DNA from: Pseudomonadota bacterium
GTDB lineage: Bacteria; Pseudomonadota; Alphaproteobacteria; Rhizobiales; Hyphomicrobiaceae
Direction: 5' to 3'
DNA: 64,000 nucleotides
Assembly: GCA_023412805.1 (NCBI GenBank)
Contig: JAEZRM010000144.1
Coordinates: 82,366 to 146,365 of the forward strand
Shown here: one piece after another, positions 60,287 through 64,000 of the stretch
Layout: each line of letters starts with the position of its first letter
Numbering within the stretch: the stretch's first letter is position 1
Translations under genes and position numbers: made by a program
Notes under the pieces: model-generated
What the model saw: only the letters and a program-made list of their open reading frames with translations
What the model was told of the DNA's origin: nothing
The model's database searches: none

Positions 60287-61114
60287 TTACCCCGTTAAGT
60301 ACGGCGCTCCGGCCGTATCGACGAGATTGCGCAGGCGTGACGTGCCAGGGATGGGGTGAGTGCCGGCCTCTCGATCCGCGAGGAGGCGGCGGGCGCGGTC
60401 CAGCCATTGGGCGGACGCCTTGCCGAGGTCGGGCGTACGCCAGACGCACGCCTCGATGAATGCACGTGCCAGATCCGGATCCTCCTCGGCGAGCCTCGCC
60501 GCGCGCTCCCTCAGCCCAAGGCTTTCGGTGATCAGGGCGCGCATGGCCTCACGGTTCGGAACATCCTTGGCAATGCGGCCCGCATCCTCGAGATGGGCGG
60601 CCAGCGTGTCCAGCGCATAGGGATCGCCGCCGTTCTCGGCGTCGGCCCGATAGGTGGCGATACCGGCCTGCATCTCGGCCAGCGCCTCCTTGGGATACCC
60701 GCCGCGCTGATAGGCGTGTGCGATGGCGAAGTGGCTGGCGGCAAGCTCGATCGGCATCTCGACCGTCGCGGTGAAAAGCGTGTCGGTCGCGGCCAAGCGA
60801 CCGAGCTGATTGCGAATCCTGAGGCCGAGGCGGAGCACATCGACGCCCGGCTCCAATCGGCCGCGCGCAAGAAGCGCCTCCCCCGCGCGATCGCAGGCGA
60901 GCGCAAGGTCATGAAGGTGCCAATGGGCATCCTGGGGTGTGGCTACGGCATCGAGCAAAGCTCGCTCGATGGCTGTGATGAACCGCGCCTGTGCCGGCGC
61001 AGTGCTTCCCATGCCCAAGGCAAGCAGTAGCCCATCCAGCGACGCTTCGACCGACCCGGTTGTCGAGCCGACAGCGCTTGTCGTCCGTCCAAACTGTTCG
61101 ATTTCGGAGATCAT
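60287..61114 (-). CDS. Helical-repeat protein of unknown function
   Basis: A 275-residue, alpha-helical protein rich in Ala, Arg and Leu, with repeats that look like TPR pairs (MPIELAASHFAIAHAYQRGGYPKEALAEMQAGIATY near residue 117; ALDTLAAHLEDAGRIAKD near 166). I recognise no family. No signal peptide or membrane segment is visible. It precedes the molybdenum hydroxylase operon by 231 bases in the same direction but need not be in it. If it is a scaffold, the partner is not obvious from context. Confidence 0.6.
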   Translation of the reverse strand: MISEIEQFGRTTSAVGSTTGSVEASLDGLLLALGMGSTAPAQARFITAIERALLDAVATPQDAHWHLHDLALACDRAGEALLARGRLEPGVDVLRLGLRIRNQLGRLAATDTLFTATVEMPIELAASHFAIAHAYQRGGYPKEALAEMQAGIATYRADAENGGDPYALDTLAAHLEDAGRIAKDVPNREAMRALITESLGLRERAARLAEEDPDLARAFIEACVWRTPDLGKASAQWLDRARRLLADREAGTHPIPGTSRLRNLVDTAGAPYLTG

Positions 61115-61281
61115 GAGCGGCTTAAGTCCCTGCCTCGTGCGACTCCGTGACGATTGCCCGTACGCCGCAACCTTCGCAAAGTCGGAAAAAGGGTACCGAT
61201 AATCTCAAGACAGCATCATGATCGTGCCGGCGCCTTTTCGGCGCCGTGCCAGCTTGACCTCATGCTATCGGCAGACGAGCA

Positions 61282-62349
61282 ATGACATCAACCACTACGA
61301 AGACAGGCGCCGGCAATTTCTTCGAGACGTTTCGTGTCGGCCAGGTGATCGCGCACGCGACGCCGCGCACGATCACCGAAGGCGATGTGGCGGTTTATCA
61401 GGGACTTTATGGCAGCCGCTTTGCGGTCCAGTCCTCCGCGCCATTCGCGCGCGCGATCGGATACCCGACTGCGCCGGTCGACGATTTGATCGTTTTTCAC
61501 GTGATCCTCGGCAAGACCGTGCCGGACATCTCGCTCAATGCGATCGCGAACCTGGGGTATGCCGACTGCCGTTTTCTGGCACCGGTCTATCCGGGCGATA
61601 CGCTGAGCGCGACGTCCGAAGTCCTCGGCCTGCGCGAGAATTCGAGCGGCGATTCCGGCATCGTCTACGTGCGCACGAACGGCATGAACCAGGACGGCGC
61701 GACCGTGCTGACCTATGCCCGCTGGGTCATGGTGAGGAAGCGTGACAAGGCCGCGCCCGCACCCACGCCGAGCGTGCCGAAACTTCCCGAGGCGGTGACT
61801 GCCGATCAGCTCGGTGCGGCAGTGTCGTCGCTGCACGTTCCTTCGTGGGACAAGACGCTCGCGGGTTCAGCACACTTCTGGGACGACTATTCGGTTGGCG
61901 AGAAGATCGACCACGTCGACGGCATGACTATCGAGGAAGCCGAACACCAGATCGCGACGCGGCTCTACCAGAACACGGCACGCGTGCACTTCAATCAGCA
62001 AGTGGAAGGCCAGGGGCGCTTCGGCCGGCGGCTCGTGTACGGTGGTGTCGTCATTTCGCTGGCGCGCGCGCTGTCGTTCAACGGTCTGGCCAACGCCTTC
62101 CACATCGCGGCGATCAACGGTGGCCGCCACGTCGCGCCGGCTTTCGCGGGCGATACGGTCTATGCGTGGTCGGAGGTGCTGGACAAAGCGGAAGTGCCAG
62201 GTCGCACCGATGTCGGTGCACTGCGACTGCGGCTCGTCGGCGTCAAGGATATGGCGCCGGGCTCGTTCCCGCTGGAGACCGCGCCCGGCAAGTATGCGCC
62301 GGGCGTTATTCTCGATCTCGACTACTGGGCACTGTTGCCGCGGGGTTGA
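61282..62349 (+). CDS. mch: Mesaconyl-CoA hydratase
   Basis: Hydrates mesaconyl-C1-CoA to (2R,3S)-beta-methylmalyl-CoA in the ethylmalonyl-CoA pathway for acetate assimilation. The 355 residues form two hotdog domains of MaoC type. It begins with GNFFETFRVGQVIAHATPRTITEGDVA, has YGSRFAVQSS near residue 47, VDDLIVFHVILGKTVPDISLNAIANLGYA near 66, and IDHVDGMTIEEAEHQIATRLYQNTARVHFN near 210. This word order matches the mesaconyl-CoA hydratases of Rhodobacter and Methylobacterium. Its presence implies crotonyl-CoA carboxylase/reductase elsewhere and glyoxylate-bypass-free growth on C2, which the window does not show. Confidence 0.88.
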   Translation: MTSTTTKTGAGNFFETFRVGQVIAHATPRTITEGDVAVYQGLYGSRFAVQSSAPFARAIGYPTAPVDDLIVFHVILGKTVPDISLNAIANLGYADCRFLAPVYPGDTLSATSEVLGLRENSSGDSGIVYVRTNGMNQDGATVLTYARWVMVRKRDKAAPAPTPSVPKLPEAVTADQLGAAVSSLHVPSWDKTLAGSAHFWDDYSVGEKIDHVDGMTIEEAEHQIATRLYQNTARVHFNQQVEGQGRFGRRLVYGGVVISLARALSFNGLANAFHIAAINGGRHVAPAFAGDTVYAWSEVLDKAEVPGRTDVGALRLRLVGVKDMAPGSFPLETAPGKYAPGVILDLDYWALLPRG

Positions 62350-62362
62350 GGCTCGCGCCTCA
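62347..62362 (+). terminator. Short hairpin carrying both convergent stop codons
   Basis: TGAGGC (62347-62352) pairs with GCCTCA (62357-62362) around the loop TCGC. The left arm begins with the mch TGA; the right arm is the reverse complement of the gatA TGA. It is only six base pairs with no T-run, so its role in termination is uncertain. Confidence 0.4.
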
Positions 62363-63835
62363 CGCCCACCACTTGTCCGGCACTGGGAAGCGTCCAGCCG
62401 CGTCCTCAATGACCTGGGCGGTGCGAAACAGCGTGCCCTCATCGAACGGCTTGCCGATGAGCTGAAGGCCCATGGGCGTGCCTTCGGCTGAAAGTCCCGC
62501 GGGCACCGAAATGCCCGGCAGACCGGCCATGTTCACGGTCACGGTGAAGATGTCCTCGAGATACATGGCGATCGGATCGCCGGCCTTCTCGCCGAAGCCG
62601 AAGGCAGGCGACGGCGTTGTCGGCGTCAGTACGACATCGACATCGCTCCAGGCATTGTCGAAGTCCTGCTTGATCAACGTGCGCACTTTCTGCGCCTTGA
62701 GGTAATAGGCGTCGTAGTACCCGGCCGAGAGCACGTACGTTCCGATCAGTACGCGGCGCTTGACCTCCTTGCCGAAGCCCGCCGCGCGCGTCGCCTCGTA
62801 CGTGTCGATGAGATCCTTGCCCGGCACGCGCAGGCCATAGCGCACGCCGTCATAGCGCGCGAGGTTCGACGAGCACTCGGCCGGCGCGACGATGTAATAG
62901 GCCGGCAGCGCGTACTTGGTGTGCGGGAGCGAGATGTCGTGGATCGTCGCGCCCGCATCCTTCAGCCAGGCAATGCCCCTCTGCCAGAGCGCGTCGACTT
63001 CCGCCGACATGCCCTCGACGCGGTACTCCTTCGGCACGCCGACGCGAAGACCCTTCACGCTGCGACTGATCTCCGCCTCGTAGTCGGGCACGGGAAGATC
63101 GACGCAGGTGGAGTCCTTTTTGTCGGGGCTCGCCATGTGCCGGAGAAGAATGGCGCTGTCCCGCACCGTTTTGGCGATCGGCCCGGCCTGATCGAGCGAC
63201 GAGGCGAAGGCGACGATGCCCCAGCGCGAGCAGCGGCCGTAGGTCGGCTTGAGGCCCACGAGACCGCAGAAGCCGGCAGGCTGGCGGATCGACCCGCCGG
63301 TATCCGTGCCGGTGGCGCCCATCGCGATACGCGCCGCGACCGACGCGGCGGAACCGCCGGACGAGCCGCCGGGTACCAGTGCGCGATTGTCGCCGGGGCG
63401 TCGCCACGGGTTCTTCACTGGGCCGTAGTAGCTGGTCATGTTCGACGAGCCCATCGCGAACTCGTCGAGATTGGTCTTGCCGAGCAGCACCGCGCCGGCA
63501 TTCCACAGATTCGCCGTGACCGTGGACTCATAAGGCGGTTTGAAACCGTCGAGAATGTGGCTCGCCGCCGTGGTCAGGATGCCGCTCGTGCAGAACAGGT
63601 CCTTGATGGCGAGCGGAATGCCCTCCAGCGGCCGCGCCTCGCCTTTCGCCAGGCGCGCGTCCGCGGCTTCGGCGTCGGCCATCGCGCGCTCCGGCGTCTC
63701 GGTGATGAAGGCGTTGAGGTCGCGCGCCTTCTCGATCGCGGCGACGTGCGCGCGCGCGAGCTCCTTCGCGGAGAACGACTTCTTGCGCAGGCCATCGCGC
63801 GCTTCGGCAATGGTAAGGTCAGTCAGGGCTGCCAT
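62360..63835 (-). CDS. gatA: Asp/Glu-tRNA(Asn/Gln) amidotransferase subunit A
   Basis: Glutaminase-like amidase subunit of GatCAB, which converts Glu-tRNA(Gln) and/or Asp-tRNA(Asn) to the amidated form. 491 residues, the normal length. The catalytic triad is K78 (LAIKDLF), S158 (GGSSGGSAAS, cis-serine) and S182 (DTGGSIRQPAGFCG). Later AEIMxR-type segments and PTTPSPAFGFGEKAGDPI near 403 are in place. It lies seven bases after gatC, and gatB is not visible; in many relatives gatB follows in another place. It converges on mch at its 3' end. Confidence 0.96.
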   Translation of the reverse strand: MAALTDLTIAEARDGLRKKSFSAKELARAHVAAIEKARDLNAFITETPERAMADAEAADARLAKGEARPLEGIPLAIKDLFCTSGILTTAASHILDGFKPPYESTVTANLWNAGAVLLGKTNLDEFAMGSSNMTSYYGPVKNPWRRPGDNRALVPGGSSGGSAASVAARIAMGATGTDTGGSIRQPAGFCGLVGLKPTYGRCSRWGIVAFASSLDQAGPIAKTVRDSAILLRHMASPDKKDSTCVDLPVPDYEAEISRSVKGLRVGVPKEYRVEGMSAEVDALWQRGIAWLKDAGATIHDISLPHTKYALPAYYIVAPAECSSNLARYDGVRYGLRVPGKDLIDTYEATRAAGFGKEVKRRVLIGTYVLSAGYYDAYYLKAQKVRTLIKQDFDNAWSDVDVVLTPTTPSPAFGFGEKAGDPIAMYLEDIFTVTVNMAGLPGISVPAGLSAEGTPMGLQLIGKPFDEGTLFRTAQVIEDAAGRFPVPDKWWA

Positions 63836-63842
63836 TCGATAC

Positions 63843-64000
63843 CTACTCCACCACCTTGGGCACGGTGAAGAAGCCGCCCTCGCCCTGCCGCACCGCGTCG
63901 CGCGCGTTGGCGAGGATCTTGTCGGGGTAGCCGCCGTCGTTCACCACGTCCTTGCGCTGCGGCAAGGTGACCTCGACCGCCGAGGTCATCGGCTCGACGC
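63843..64000 (-). CDS. gatC: Asp/Glu-tRNA(Asn/Gln) amidotransferase subunit C, 3' part cut by window edge
   Basis: The last 52 codons of gatC run off the right end. The visible tail has the GatC pattern VEPMTSAVEVTLPQRKDVV, followed by LANARDAVRQGEGGFFTVPKVVE and TAG at 63843-63845. GatC is the small subunit that helps assemble GatA and GatB. It is seven bases upstream of the gatA ATG, so the genes are co-transcribed. I reconstructed this reading frame directly from the sequence because it is cut by the edge. Confidence 0.92.
   Translation of the reverse strand, partial: VEPMTSAVEVTLPQRKDVVNDGGYPDKILANARDAVRQGEGGFFTVPKVVE

Overview
The window is a GC-rich (by eye a little above 60% G+C) chromosomal segment of an alphaproteobacterium, most likely of the Hyphomicrobiales (Rhizobiales) or a near relative. 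The evidence is the gene order ppsR-maf-aroE-coaE-dnaQ opposite hemE-hemJ-rho (the arrangement around alphaproteobacterial replication origins), the aerobic cobaltochelatase pair cobST, a mesaconyl-CoA hydratase of the ethylmalonyl-CoA pathway, heterotetrameric sarcosine oxidase, a CenR-type response regulator and GatCAB. I see no tRNA or rRNA gene, insertion sequence, phage or CRISPR array. This is ordinary core chromosome with some accessory metabolism.

Layout. 1-2.8 kb: methionine-cycle operon sahR-metF-metH on the minus strand with overlapping stop/start codons, driven by a near-consensus promoter whose spacer holds a perfect palindromic operator. 3-6.4 kb: MFS transporter, UbiH-type hydroxylase and TesB thioesterase. 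6.4-8.5 kb: glnK-amtB ammonium module behind a sigma-54-like promoter and an NtrC-like palindrome. 8.6-14.6 kb: L,D-transpeptidase, CenR-like regulator, rpmF, a small membrane protein, a cyclic-di-GMP protein, a PEP-mutase/methylisocitrate-lyase-like enzyme and a stand-alone cyclic-nucleotide-binding domain. 14.9-20.1 kb: lolA-like gene, secB, and dnaQ-coaE-aroE-maf-ppsR. 20.1-20.5 kb: the ppsR/hemE intergenic region, the candidate oriC. 20.5-26.3 kb: hemE-hemJ, rho, ubiG, a CaiB-type CoA transferase and rppH.

26.3-33 kb: two-subunit TPP decarboxylase, a 27-residue Lys/Ala peptide gene, DMT transporter, Sua5, acyl-CoA dehydrogenase, D-threonine-aldolase-like enzyme and BolA. 33.2-39 kb: Crp/Fnr regulator with a possible leader ORF, J-domain protein, cobS-cobT and a phytase/esterase-like exported protein. 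39-45 kb: sarcosine oxidase operon soxBDAG with a divergent DUF2848 gene. 45-48.5 kb: lipase, aat and amiC. 48.9-54.6 kb: a peptide/opine-type ABC transporter, with a frameshifted relic of a second binding-protein gene between the binding protein and the permeases. 54.7-61.1 kb: membrane-anchored hydrolase, a molybdenum hydroxylase operon with a MoaD/ThiS-like protein, and a helical-repeat protein. 61.3-64 kb: mesaconyl-CoA hydratase, gatA and the 3' end of gatC.

Together the genes depict a free-living aerobic heterotroph that salvages one-carbon units (sarcosine oxidase and the methionine/folate cycle), makes cobalamin aerobically, takes up peptides or similar compounds, and assimilates C2 units through the ethylmalonyl-CoA pathway. 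No large undescribed system stands out. The most interesting items are the candidate oriC with poor DnaA boxes, the operator-in-promoter design of the methionine operon, the tiny Lys/Ala peptide gene, and the binding-protein relic that kept a promoter, a gene tail and a 3' hairpin.
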